Below, piece after piece: positions 25,875 to 33,407 of a stretch of DNA of 46,717 nt. A program made the position numbers and the translations under genes. Each line of letters starts with the position of its first letter. The first letter of the stretch is position 1. Source of the stretch: Firmicutes bacterium UBA6113. GTDB lineage: Bacteria; Bacillota; Clostridia; Tissierellales; Sedimentibacteraceae. A model generated the notes under the pieces. It did not search any database. It was not told where the DNA came from and was given only the letters and a program-made list of their open reading frames with translations. The stretch lies in the NCBI GenBank assembly GCA_002422545.1, contig DIWF01000020.1, positions 1-46,717 on the forward strand. Direction: 5' to 3'.

Positions 25875-26255
25875 TTAGTGTCTGCCTAAAGCTGGTCTTC
25901 TGTCGTCAACTTCCAAGCAATCGAAAGTTTCTATTTCTTCAGTTGGGTGAATAATGTTAATTACCTCGAGAATAGCTTTTTTTGCTTCCCCATTCTTATC
26001 TATTCCTTTAATTATTACAGTGTGCATTGTTTCAGGGACTCTTGGCATCACAGTTACTACAACTTTTTCAATATCCTTTCCCAAGGCAATTTCTTCGACC
26101 GCTTCTTCTATTCTTCCAGTTCGTAGGGACTGCATTTTTGCAGATTTAAGATTCTCCAAACCTCTGATTTCAATTGAGCCTTCACCTAGATTTTTAACAG
26201 CAGCATTCTTAAGTTTCTTAATAAACTCTGGAAGCTTTGTGTGCATAAATTTCAT
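25875..26255 (-). CDS. Unknown operon protein U1 (126 aa)
   Basis: Not recognised. 126 residues, mixed alpha/beta, basic N-terminus, ending DCLEVDDRRPALGRH, an unusually charged tail. Central VVVTVMPRVPETMHTVIIKG has the look of a beta-hairpin. Perfect AAGGAGG ribosome site. Sits 12 bases after the LarA-like gene and 15 before U2, so it is within the operon. Probably a small subunit of a complex with U2 (inference from size and position). Confidence 0.7.
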   Translation of the reverse strand: MKFMHTKLPEFIKKLKNAAVKNLGEGSIEIRGLENLKSAKMQSLRTGRIEEAVEEIALGKDIEKVVVTVMPRVPETMHTVIIKGIDKNGEAKKAILEVINIIHPTEEIETFDCLEVDDRRPALGRH

Positions 26256-26266
26256 TTTGTTCCTCC

Positions 26267-27526
26267 TTATAATTTCAAATTTCTGTTTTCATCAAACGAA
26301 AGATTAATGTTTTTTTTAATAATCTCAATCTTTGATCCATCAATGTCTCTTAAGGCTGCATTGGACAAATACACTTCCTGTAAATCAAGGGTATTTTTAA
26401 TAATAGCCATTTTGATTGTTTTTTCATTAACATTACCAACAGTACTTACAGCAACCTTTAAAGCTTGCTCATCATTTGCCATTGTCAATGGAATTTTTCC
26501 TCTTTCAAGGAAAGTAGTTGATATTATGTTTTCATATGTTGCATCCATATCAATACTATCTACAAGATTTTTTGTAGTCACATCGGCTAATCCTATACCA
26601 AGCGCATTTCCGTATGAATTGCTTGCAAGCCTTAATACTACTACTTTCTTTATTATAGGTTTCGGCGGTTCCTTTTCACCCATAATTTTGATTCTTCCCA
26701 GGACCTTAGTGTCCATTCCTGTTCCGCTTATCATCTTGCCCATTTCTTCAATCACAAGAACATCAAGTATGTCCGTAGGTAATTTAGGAACAGTTCCCTT
26801 TGCCTCTGTCAAAAGAGCTTTTTCCTTTTCTTCGAAATCCTTAGCAAACAATGCTTTTAACTTGTAAGTTTCATCCTTTGAGTTTTCAATAATTCCTAAC
26901 CCAAACATTATGTTAACTTTATTGATTGACACCCTGGCAGATTCAGGTATGCTCTTGCTTAATCCATAAGAATGCATTGTAGAACAACCCATTTGATTTC
27001 CCAAGCCAACAGCAATCATCTTTGTGAGGCCACTTTCTATGTCAGCTGCAAAGTCAGTGTGCGGTTTAATCCTGTTTATAACTACAACTCCATCCGCTGA
27101 ATAAGCATTTTTGTCAAAATATACAGGAACCTTGCTCTCAGTCATTCCAATCTGCAATACTTCCATGCTTGATTTAATGGGACAGCCCATACTTTCTTCA
27201 GTAATGCCCAGGTGATGCAATACACTTTCCTGACCTTCGGCAGTGGCCCCTCCATGACTCCCCATTGCAGGAACAATAAAAGGTTTAGCCCCTTCCCCTT
27301 TCAGGTAGTCACATACAGCTTTTGTAATAGTGCTTATATTTGATATACCCCTGCTTCCAACAGTGACTGCAATACTCATGTTGGGTTTTATTAATAGTTT
27401 TGCGTTTAACTCATCAAACTCCTTGAAAACTTCTTTTCTTACATCATCAATTTTAGAAGTGTTGAACCTTTGTTTTACAAGTGAAAAACTTATGTCATTT
27501 AAATTTACTTTTCCGTTAAAATTCAT
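26267..27526 (-). CDS. LarA-like (DUF2088) protein, putative 2-hydroxyacid racemase/epimerase
   Basis: 419 residues. The N-terminal half follows the lactate racemase (LarA/DUF2088) layout: an Arg in VTVGSRGISN where LarA has its DDxTR segment, MGSHGGAT for the first His, and NRIKPHTDFAADIESGLTKMIAVGLG carrying the second His and a Lys, the residues that hold substrate and the nickel-pincer cofactor in LarA. The protein is divergent, so it may be a racemase for another hydroxyacid or have a different reaction. No larB, larC or larE maturation genes are in the window, so the cofactor would have to be made elsewhere. Lies 12 bases after dctM; imports by the TRAP system would provide its substrate (inference). 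Confidence 0.72.
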   Translation of the reverse strand: MNFNGKVNLNDISFSLVKQRFNTSKIDDVRKEVFKEFDELNAKLLIKPNMSIAVTVGSRGISNISTITKAVCDYLKGEGAKPFIVPAMGSHGGATAEGQESVLHHLGITEESMGCPIKSSMEVLQIGMTESKVPVYFDKNAYSADGVVVINRIKPHTDFAADIESGLTKMIAVGLGNQMGCSTMHSYGLSKSIPESARVSINKVNIMFGLGIIENSKDETYKLKALFAKDFEEKEKALLTEAKGTVPKLPTDILDVLVIEEMGKMISGTGMDTKVLGRIKIMGEKEPPKPIIKKVVVLRLASNSYGNALGIGLADVTTKNLVDSIDMDATYENIISTTFLERGKIPLTMANDEQALKVAVSTVGNVNEKTIKMAIIKNTLDLQEVYLSNAALRDIDGSKIEIIKKNINLSFDENRNLKL

Positions 27527-27537
27527 TACTTCACCTT

Positions 27538-28818
27538 CTACTTTAACAATAAGTTAGGCAGGAACATTATTATGTCAGGAATAAATGTGAGTATGAACAA
27601 CACAATGACATTCATCAATATAAATGGCAATACAGCCCTGCTTATTTGTTCAATACTTATCTTCTGAATACCACATGCAACAAAAAGATTTACTCCAAGA
27701 GGAGGTGTAACCATACCTATTGCAAGGTTAACTACCATTATAACTCCGAATAAAACAGGATCTATTCCCAATTGTATTGCCAAAGGAAGGAATATAGGTG
27801 CCAAGATTATAATTGCTGCATTTGTCTCCATGAAAGTACCTACAATAAGCAGCATAATATTTATCATTATCATATAAGTAGCAGCACTGTTTGTTAATGA
27901 CATAAAATATTGAGCAATTGCATCGGGAACTCTTTCACTTGTCAATATCCATCCAAACACAGAAGCAGCTGAAATAATTAACATAACAGTAGAAGTGCTT
28001 ACTGCAGAATTTACAAATATTGCAGGTAAATCTTTAAGATTAAGTTCTTTGTATACTAACAGGCCAATAATAAATCCATAAGCAACTGCTACTGCTGCAG
28101 CTTCAGTAGGAGTAAATATTCCGCCGTAAATGCCTCCCAAAATTATTACAGGCATTAAAATCGCCCAGAATGCTTCTTTAAACGCTTTCAAAAATTTCTT
28201 CATTGAGAACTTTTCTTCTGAACCGCCGTAGCCTCTTTTTTTAGAAATATACCATGCCATCAACATTAGGCCCAAGCCTACTAAAAGGCCTGCTATGATA
28301 CCTCCCATGAATACTGCTCCTATTGATGCACCTGCTACAACTCCATATGTAACCATAGGAATGCTTGGGGGTATTATAATGCCAATTGAACCGGCTATGG
28401 CCATTACTGCTGAGGAAAATGATTCATCATAACCTGCTCTTACCATTGAAGGAATCATTATTCCACCTATTGCTGCAACTGTTGCAGGGCCTGAGCCTGA
28501 AATGGCTGCAAAGAACATGCAAGTTATAATACCAACCAAAGCAAGTCCGCCTGTCAAGTGACCAACAAGCTTGTTTGCCATATTGATAAGTCTCCTTGAA
28601 ATACCTCCGTATTCCATCAAAGCGCCTGCCAACATGAAGAAAGGTATAGCCATTAATGGAAATGAATCAGCTGCTGCATACATCCTTTGAGGGATTAAAA
28701 CTAAGGGAAGATTAGTGCCTAAATAAATGGCAGTCAAGGAGGATAGACCTAAACCTATTGCTATAGGAGCACCAAGAATGATTATTACTATAAAGCTAAC
28801 AAACAATATTGTACTCAT
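27538..28818 (-). CDS. dctM: TRAP transporter large membrane subunit
   Basis: 426 residues with about 12 helices; the LPLAIQLGIDPVLFGVIMVVNLAIGMVTPPLGVNLFVA region is the DctM signature (TRAP-T family large permease). Forms the Na+-driven channel with DctQ. Its ATG overlaps the stop of dctQ (TAATG). Confidence 0.96.
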   Translation of the reverse strand: MSTILFVSFIVIIILGAPIAIGLGLSSLTAIYLGTNLPLVLIPQRMYAAADSFPLMAIPFFMLAGALMEYGGISRRLINMANKLVGHLTGGLALVGIITCMFFAAISGSGPATVAAIGGIMIPSMVRAGYDESFSSAVMAIAGSIGIIIPPSIPMVTYGVVAGASIGAVFMGGIIAGLLVGLGLMLMAWYISKKRGYGGSEEKFSMKKFLKAFKEAFWAILMPVIILGGIYGGIFTPTEAAAVAVAYGFIIGLLVYKELNLKDLPAIFVNSAVSTSTVMLIISAASVFGWILTSERVPDAIAQYFMSLTNSAATYMIMINIMLLIVGTFMETNAAIIILAPIFLPLAIQLGIDPVLFGVIMVVNLAIGMVTPPLGVNLFVACGIQKISIEQISRAVLPFILMNVIVLFILTFIPDIIMFLPNLLLK

Positions 28819-29306
28819 TAATTTGTGCCTCCTTCTTTGTTATTCTTAAATTGAATATAGCATTGTTCGACAAATCTCATTGTCATCAAGAATGTACCAG
28901 TTGTAACACCCAGATATGGTATCCACATAGGCAGCTGTACTGCTGCTGATTTTTGACCTGTTGAAAATTGTGTTGAAAGGATGGTCAAACTCTCCTTGAA
29001 TACGACTGTCGTAAATATAATGCAAAACGCAAGTGTTATATATTGAACAATTTGTTTAACCTTCTTCGGAAGTATCATAGTAAAAGCTTCAACTCCGATG
29101 TGAGCACCCCTTTTTACTCCTAGGCTTGCTCCGACATAAGTCACCCAAACCAAGATAAATCTAGATATTTCCTCAGTCCAAGATAAAGATACAGAAAATA
29201 AAGTCCTGCAAAAAACTTGAATAACAATTGAAATCGTCATAATAGCAACAAGGACTATCAAAATTGATTCTTCTGCTTTATCAAATAAATTAAATATCCT
29301 TTTCAT
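28818..29306 (-). CDS. dctQ: TRAP transporter small membrane subunit
   Basis: 162 residues, four helices, with the DctQ motif RFILVWVTYVGASLGVKRGAHIGVEAF. Couples DctM to the substrate-binding protein. Overlaps dctM. Confidence 0.94.
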   Translation of the reverse strand: MKRIFNLFDKAEESILIVLVAIMTISIVIQVFCRTLFSVSLSWTEEISRFILVWVTYVGASLGVKRGAHIGVEAFTMILPKKVKQIVQYITLAFCIIFTTVVFKESLTILSTQFSTGQKSAAVQLPMWIPYLGVTTGTFLMTMRFVEQCYIQFKNNKEGGTN

Positions 29307-29336
29307 TTTTTATTCCTCTCTGAAAGATAATTTACA

Positions 29337-29368
29337 AAGCAACCAAGGAATAATTTCCTTGGTTGCTT
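29337..29368 (-). promoter_or_regulatory. Intercistronic hairpin between dctP and dctQ
   Basis: 13-bp perfect stem AAGCAACCAAGGA / TCCTTGGTTGCTT with a six-base loop, between the dctP stop and dctQ. The following T tract is weak (TTTGTAAATT), so it looks like a partial terminator or RNA-stabilising hairpin that would give more dctP product than permease. Confidence 0.7.
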
Positions 29369-29374
29369 AAGTAA

Positions 29375-30406
29375 TTAATTTTGTGCATCTTGAACTTGCT
29401 TTATAAAATCTGCTCCAATTTGATCTGAGAATTTTTCATAAACAGGTTGCACAGCTTTTATAAATGGTTCTTTGTCAACCTCATTGACTATCATTCCACT
29501 TGCTTCTAATTCTTCAAGTATAGACTTATTCATATCATCAAGTGCTTGTCTTTCAAAGTCTCTTGCTTCAATTGCAGCTTCTTTTATCGCAGTTTGTACA
29601 TCCGGGTCTAGATTGTTGAAAAAACTCTGACTTATCAACAAAGGTGCAGGGGCATAAAAATGTTGAGTTAAAGATAAATAATCTTGAACTTCATAAAACT
29701 TTGAAGTTGAAATAATCGCCAACGGATTTTCTTGTCCGTCAATAGTGTTTTGCTGAAGTGCAGTAAATAACTCACCAAATGCCATTGGTGTTGCAGAAGC
29801 CCCTAGTGCATTGAAACTTTCCATCTGAACAGGACTTTCCATAGTTCTAATTTTCATGCCTTTCAAATCATCAGGAGTTTTAATAGGCTTTTTATTGTTT
29901 GTAACATTTCTGAATCCGTTTTCCCAATAAGCAAGTCCCAATATTTTCTGACTTTTCAATGAATCAAGTAAATTTTGTCCTATTTCACTGTCTACTACTT
30001 TTCTTGCATTTTCTGTATCTTTAAACATAAAAGGCAAGTCGAAAACCAAGAAGTCATCAGTAAAACTTGAAAGTGGTGCAGTTGATACAAGTGCCATTTC
30101 CAGTGTCCCTAGCTGTAATCCTTCAACCATGTCCCTTTCATTACCTAGCTGAGAGCTGTGAAATACTTCAACTTTTACTTTATTGTCTGTTTTTTCAGCA
30201 ACTAATTCAGAAAATTTTTCCAAGCCTAATGTGTAAGGATGAGTCGGTGCCAATACATGACCAACCCTAATTGTTATTGTTTCATTACTTCCGTTTGAAG
30301 TTGCTTCTTTTGAACCAGATGAATTTCCTGTTGGCCTGCTGCAGGCTGTCAATGATAGAATAAGTAAAGATGAAACTAGTATTGTTGAAACAATTTTTTT
30401 AAACAT
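29375..30406 (-). CDS. dctP: TRAP transporter substrate-binding lipoprotein
   Basis: About 343 residues. Lipoprotein signal MFKKIVSTILVSSLLILSL with lipobox LTAC, so anchored outside the membrane. Mature part is DctP-type: RVGHVLAPTHPYTLGLEKF, the binding region MKIRTMESPVQMESFNALGA with the conserved Arg for a carboxylate, and FGELFTALQQNTIDGQENP. Binds an organic acid and passes it to DctQM. The open frame runs to 30505, but GGGAGGA stands before ATG 30406, the start of the signal peptide. The ligand cannot be predicted beyond a carboxylate. Confidence 0.96.
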   Translation of the reverse strand: MFKKIVSTILVSSLLILSLTACSRPTGNSSGSKEATSNGSNETITIRVGHVLAPTHPYTLGLEKFSELVAEKTDNKVKVEVFHSSQLGNERDMVEGLQLGTLEMALVSTAPLSSFTDDFLVFDLPFMFKDTENARKVVDSEIGQNLLDSLKSQKILGLAYWENGFRNVTNNKKPIKTPDDLKGMKIRTMESPVQMESFNALGASATPMAFGELFTALQQNTIDGQENPLAIISTSKFYEVQDYLSLTQHFYAPAPLLISQSFFNNLDPDVQTAIKEAAIEARDFERQALDDMNKSILEELEASGMIVNEVDKEPFIKAVQPVYEKFSDQIGADFIKQVQDAQN

Positions 30407-30450
30407 TTTTTCCTCCCTATATGGTGTAATGTTTTTAACATACTTTGTAA

Positions 30451-30467
30451 TGCAAATGTTATGCCAA
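30451..30467 (-). promoter_or_regulatory. Sigma-54 (-24/-12) promoter of the TRAP-LarA-PFOR operon
   Basis: Minus strand TTGGCATAACATTTGCA: the GG and GC dinucleotides are ten bases apart, the exact spacing needed, and TGGCA...TTGCA are consensus flanks. Transcription should start near 30440, 34 bases before the dctP start. The cognate activator gene is the penultimate gene of the array. Confidence 0.85.
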
Positions 30468-30572
30468 AAGATAAAATGTTCAAACATATAAAAAAACACA
30501 AGCAAAATACCAAAAATTTGAATTATTATTTTATTTACGCAACTATTTTGATGTTAGAATTTGTTAGAATTT

Positions 30573-30597
30573 GTTATAAACGTTACAGTTTTACAAC
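30573..30597. promoter_or_regulatory. Candidate upstream activating sequence (imperfect dyad)
   Basis: GTTATAAAC... / ...GTTTTACAAC dyad with arms GTTATAAAC and (complement) GTTGTAAAAC, about 130-160 bases upstream of the predicted start, where sigma-54 activators normally bind. A direct repeat TTAGAATTTG, TTAGAATTTG lies beside it at 30554-30573. Confidence 0.45.
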
Positions 30598-30609
30598 ATA
30601 TACGGACAA

Positions 30610-30656
30610 CAAAAAAGAATGTCTCTTTTGGAAATACTTTATATTTTGAGACATCC
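30610..30656 (-). terminator. Terminator after the ECF S-component gene
   Basis: AAAGGATGTCTC / GAGACATTCTTTT (minus strand) stem with a long loop and terminal T run. Separates the ECF group from the sigma-54 operon. Confidence 0.75.
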
Positions 30657-30692
30657 TTTTATGTTAATTGACTAAATTTTCTATAATAAACT

Positions 30693-31220
30693 TTAAAATA
30701 AAGCTTTTTTGTTATAGGCTTTTATTACAAAAATAAGCAGAGGAATAAAAATCAATTGGATTATTATTCCGGGTATACCAGTCAAAACAGCGCCCTTTAT
30801 ATATAAAATCGGATTCATCTTTACACCAAACAGCTGTACTAATAGAGCAACTGTCAAGCCTGCTGCTGTTCTTCCGACAATCATTGCTAAAATCAATGAA
30901 GTCACTGCAGGCAATTTTATCTTACTTGTAAGAACAGATGCAGAAAAGGCATATGTTCCAAGCTCAAACATCATAATAACTGCCATTGGAAACAAAACAG
31001 GCATACCTGTTAATACGCTGCTTACCAGGGGTGTAATGATTCCCAAACACAAGGCTAAAGACGGCGATAGAAAAAATCCCCCAATTAAAACAGGTATATG
31101 CATAGGTAAAGCTATTTGACCTGTAAGCCCAAACAAATGAAATATCATTGGAAGAATCAAACCTGTTGCAAGCAAAAGTCCACCTAAAACAATTTCTTTT
31201 GTTGTAATTTTTTTATTCAT
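30693..31220 (-). CDS. ECF-type transporter S component
   Basis: About 175 residues, roughly five to six helices, with GGLLLATGLILPMIFHLFG and the MHIPVLIGGFFLSPSLALCLGIITPLVS region found in energy-coupling-factor substrate-binding (S) subunits for vitamins or related compounds. Energised by a shared EcfAAT module, not in this window. ATG 31220 is preferred (AGGAG with eight-base spacing); the 31226 ATG is too close. Substrate unclear. Third gene in a row after DUF1893 and DUF3842. Confidence 0.85.
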   Translation of the reverse strand: MNKKITTKEIVLGGLLLATGLILPMIFHLFGLTGQIALPMHIPVLIGGFFLSPSLALCLGIITPLVSSVLTGMPVLFPMAVIMMFELGTYAFSASVLTSKIKLPAVTSLILAMIVGRTAAGLTVALLVQLFGVKMNPILYIKGAVLTGIPGIIIQLIFIPLLIFVIKAYNKKALF

Positions 31221-31263
31221 CAACATATCTCCTAATTTCTATTATTTTTGAAAGTTTGTTTTA

Positions 31264-31308
31264 CAAAAAAAAACCATGAAAATTAACTAGTTAACCTTCA
31301 TGGGTTTT
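31264..31308 (-). terminator. Terminator overlapping the DUF3842 stop
   Basis: AAAAACCCATGAA/TTCATGGTTTTTTTT on the minus strand. The 5' arm is formed by the last codons of the DUF3842 gene, so the hairpin probably attenuates the ECF gene that follows 60 bases later. Confidence 0.75.
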
Positions 31309-31718
31309 TCATTCAATATTTTTTTCATTGTAGATGTAAGTTCGTTGAAAATAGTTTTAAACTGCATGTCTTCCAGACCAACAACATCTATGTTGCACTT
31401 GCTTACAGGAAGAAGAAGTTTTCTCGCCGGACTGCTTGCTATTGCTTCAGACATCTTAGGGCTTATCTCCCCCATCATGGAATTTGCTGCTATTATAGCC
31501 AGCGGTCCTATGATTACGTCAACTTTCATACAGTTCCATGATATTGCATTTTCTCCTGTTGCTCCTTCATGAGCTCCAGATCTTAACATGTTGGAAGTAG
31601 CTTGAGAGTTCGTACCCAGGGCGATTATTTCAATATCGCTGTTGTTCAAAGACTTCAGTCTTTCAACTACCTGGCTTCCGATTCCTCCGCCCATTCCGTC
31701 TATAACTGCTATTTTCAT
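31287..31718 (-). CDS. DUF3842-family protein
   Basis: 143 residues with a Rossmann-like N-terminus (AVIDGMGGGIGSQVVERL) and ALGTNSQATSNMLRSGAHEGATGENA, the pattern of DUF3842, a family of unknown function. ATGA overlap with the DUF1893 gene shows translational coupling. Confidence 0.8.
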   Translation of the reverse strand: MKIAVIDGMGGGIGSQVVERLKSLNNSDIEIIALGTNSQATSNMLRSGAHEGATGENAISWNCMKVDVIIGPLAIIAANSMMGEISPKMSEAIASSPARKLLLPVSKCNIDVVGLEDMQFKTIFNELTSTMKKILNEKPMKVN

Positions 31719-32143
31719 AATAAACCTATGCTTTCTAAAAATTTCTTTATTCCTGACATTAGTTCATCTATGTCATTTGTCTTAAGTGACAGAGTTTCAA
31801 CAGGACACATTCCTGTTTTATCTCGGTTTATTATATATGGAGTTGATTCATCATACTCCAAAATGATTGGTGAATCCTTCAAGACTGCTAAGGCATTTTC
31901 TGAAATGAGATGCGTGTGCAGTTCTTTGATTTTAGCATATTTACAAAGCATTGCAGCAGCCTTGCCTGTAACCTTGTCTGCAACGCTTGAACCTTCAAGT
32001 TCATCTTTAAGCTGTTCAACAGCGGTAAATAATGGTTTGATTCCTATTCCTGTGCTTGAGAAGACAAGTTTCCCATTCTTGACTATTGCCAAAGAAAGTT
32101 TTTCATTGTTCAAAAACTCTTTAGCCATGTCAATGTCTTTCAT
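31715..32143 (-). CDS. DUF1893-family protein
   Basis: 142 residues containing a DUF1893-like core (LAIVKNGKLVFSSTGIGIKPL; KAAAMLCKYAKIKELHTHLIS), a cytidine-deaminase-like fold family found in many anaerobes and with no firm role. A catalytic Cys appears in TGMCPVE. Operon head: DUF1893, DUF3842, ECF S component. Recurrent association suggests a salvage/transport unit for an unidentified small molecule. Confidence 0.78.
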   Translation of the reverse strand: MKDIDMAKEFLNNEKLSLAIVKNGKLVFSSTGIGIKPLFTAVEQLKDELEGSSVADKVTGKAAAMLCKYAKIKELHTHLISENALAVLKDSPIILEYDESTPYIINRDKTGMCPVETLSLKTNDIDELMSGIKKFLESIGLL

Positions 32144-32628
32144 TTAATCAGCTCCTCTTAAAAATAATGACCAATTAATTTAATTAATTGATCCTGCGGA
32201 TATCGCATGTTTTATGTTACGCAGTCCCGCATTGCAAATTTATCAGCTCGCTCCGCTCGCATAAATTTGGTGCTCGTTACGTTTGACCTACCATCAATAA
32301 TTCTCGCTATTTATTACTTAAAGCTTATATAGTTGCGTTATCTTTTACCACTAAATACCTTTAAATATTATCGTTATTGCAAACCGGTTGCAGTATTATT
32401 TAATAAGTCAATGCATTGATATTTCACCAATTCAGCACATCTTACTAAATTATATTGCAAACTGATATAAAAGTAAAGAACTAATACTAAATAATAAAAT
32501 CTACAATTAAATCTTGATAATAATTTATAAAAAAATCCGATTCAGTGCAGGCACTTCCTCGGTAAAAATTTTCATTTTTGTTCTTCTGTATATTATATAC
32601 GCATATTGTGAAAATAGGCAATAACAGT
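32144..32628. other. Long intergenic region with palindromes
   Basis: Nearly 500 bases without a gene. Contains CTGCG...CGCAG around 32195-32225 and a palindrome at 32236-32268, described separately. The rest is AT-rich. No riboswitch class is recognised. Confidence 0.5.
32236..32268. repeat. REP-like palindrome
   Basis: AAATTTAT...CGCTCCGCTCG...ATAAATTT: eight-base outer arms around a GC-rich centre that contrasts with the AT-rich flank. Looks like a dispersed genomic repeat; only one copy is in this window. Confidence 0.45.
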
Positions 32629-33045
32629 TTATTCAATTTCAGATATTTGAACAGTAATTCCCTTTTGTTTGAAAACTTTCTTAGCTACTTCTATTGTATT
32701 AAGAACGCGTGGGAATCCTGTGTAAGAAAGCAACTGAATGAAAGTTTCAATAATTTCTTCAGGTTTCAATCCTGCTGTTAAGCCAGCATTAATGTGCAAT
32801 TCAAGTTGTGGTAGTGTCCCTTGAGTTACAAGTGATGAAATTGTAACTAATGAACGTAGTTTATTATCTAATCCCGGGCGGGTATATATGTCACCATAAG
32901 TAAATTCGATTATAAATCTACTCACATCTGGCGAAATATCTTTTAGATTTTCCTCTATTTTCAGATGAGTGAATGCTTCCTTATTATCTGTCACTGTATA
33001 TTCCATCAATTTATCTACGCCTTTTTGATAACGCATTTTATCCAT
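32629..33045 (-). CDS. Carboxymuconolactone decarboxylase-family protein
   Basis: 138 residues, all-alpha. DIYTRPGLDNKLRSLVTISSLVTQGTLPQLELHINAGLTAGLKPEEI and LLSYTGFPRVLNTIEVAK are the CMD signature. No CxxC pair, so it is not an AhpD-type peroxidase; closer to the gamma-carboxymuconolactone decarboxylase-like group often found beside small oxidoreductases. Exact role unknown. Start ATG with GGGAGGT at eight bases. Confidence 0.88.
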   Translation of the reverse strand: MDKMRYQKGVDKLMEYTVTDNKEAFTHLKIEENLKDISPDVSRFIIEFTYGDIYTRPGLDNKLRSLVTISSLVTQGTLPQLELHINAGLTAGLKPEEIIETFIQLLSYTGFPRVLNTIEVAKKVFKQKGITVQISEIE

Positions 33046-33059
33046 ATGCTAAAACCTCC

Positions 33060-33149
33060 CTATATATAGAAATCCATTAGTTTATCAAAATCTTCATTTT
33101 TGATTGCAATATCCGCCTGTGAAATTAGTTCCTTTATTTTATCATTTAT
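33060..33149 (-). pseudogene. Decayed NTF2-like (SnoaL/DUF4440-type) gene, N-terminal fragment
   Basis: About 29 codons reading INDKIKELISQADIAIKNED and FDKLMDFYI resemble the first helices of NTF2-like proteins, then a TAG stop. An AGGAG ribosome site stands eight bases before the first codon, which is now ATA instead of ATG, and the reading frame ends before the beta-sheet of the fold. Start-codon loss plus early stop indicate a broken gene. It leads directly into the CMD gene. Confidence 0.6.
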
Positions 33150-33240
33150 TCTGCTAACTCCTATTACACAAATAATTACATACACAATATTCTTTGTATT
33201 ATTGTTCTGTAATAATTCATAAAATAATATTTTATTCAAC

Positions 33241-33272
33241 AAAAGGATGTCGAACAAAATTCGACATCCTTC
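33241..33272 (-). terminator. Perfect hairpin, terminator-type
   Basis: AGGATGTCGAA/TTCGACATCCT with five-base loop, followed on the minus strand by TTTTGTTG. Reads as the terminator of the GC-rich gene block or of the lost tRNA. Confidence 0.6.
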
Positions 33273-33275
33273 GAC

Positions 33276-33345
33276 CTGATGCACCATCGGGGACTCGAAC
33301 CCAGGCCCACCAGAATGCCGGTAACATCTGTAAGCCCGCCTCCTG
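33276..33345 (-). pseudogene. tRNA 3'-end-like remnant
   Basis: Minus strand has a T-arm-like CTGGG-TTCGAGT-CCCCG (one mismatch in the stem) followed by a seven-base acceptor-like strand and A. No matching 5' acceptor or D arm lies upstream, so it is not a working tRNA. It marks the left limit of the GC-rich block. Confidence 0.35.
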
Positions 33346-33407
33346 ATTTATCTTTGCAGCTATATCTTTCATTGCTCAATTATATCGCCTACCAAACTAA
33401 TCATGAA

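Noticed and set aside
18358..30406. D-proline or glycine reductase operon
   Set aside because: No recognisable prdA/prdB or grd genes, no candidate in-frame TGA selenocysteine, no thioredoxin genes. Only size and location near amino-acid metabolism suggested it.
32144..32628. Riboswitch upstream of the DUF1893 operon
   Set aside because: Hairpins are present but none matches a known riboswitch core that I can recognise; they look like dispersed repeats.
33276..33345. Functional tRNA gene
   Set aside because: T arm has a mismatch, and there is no 5' acceptor, D arm or proper anticodon arm upstream.
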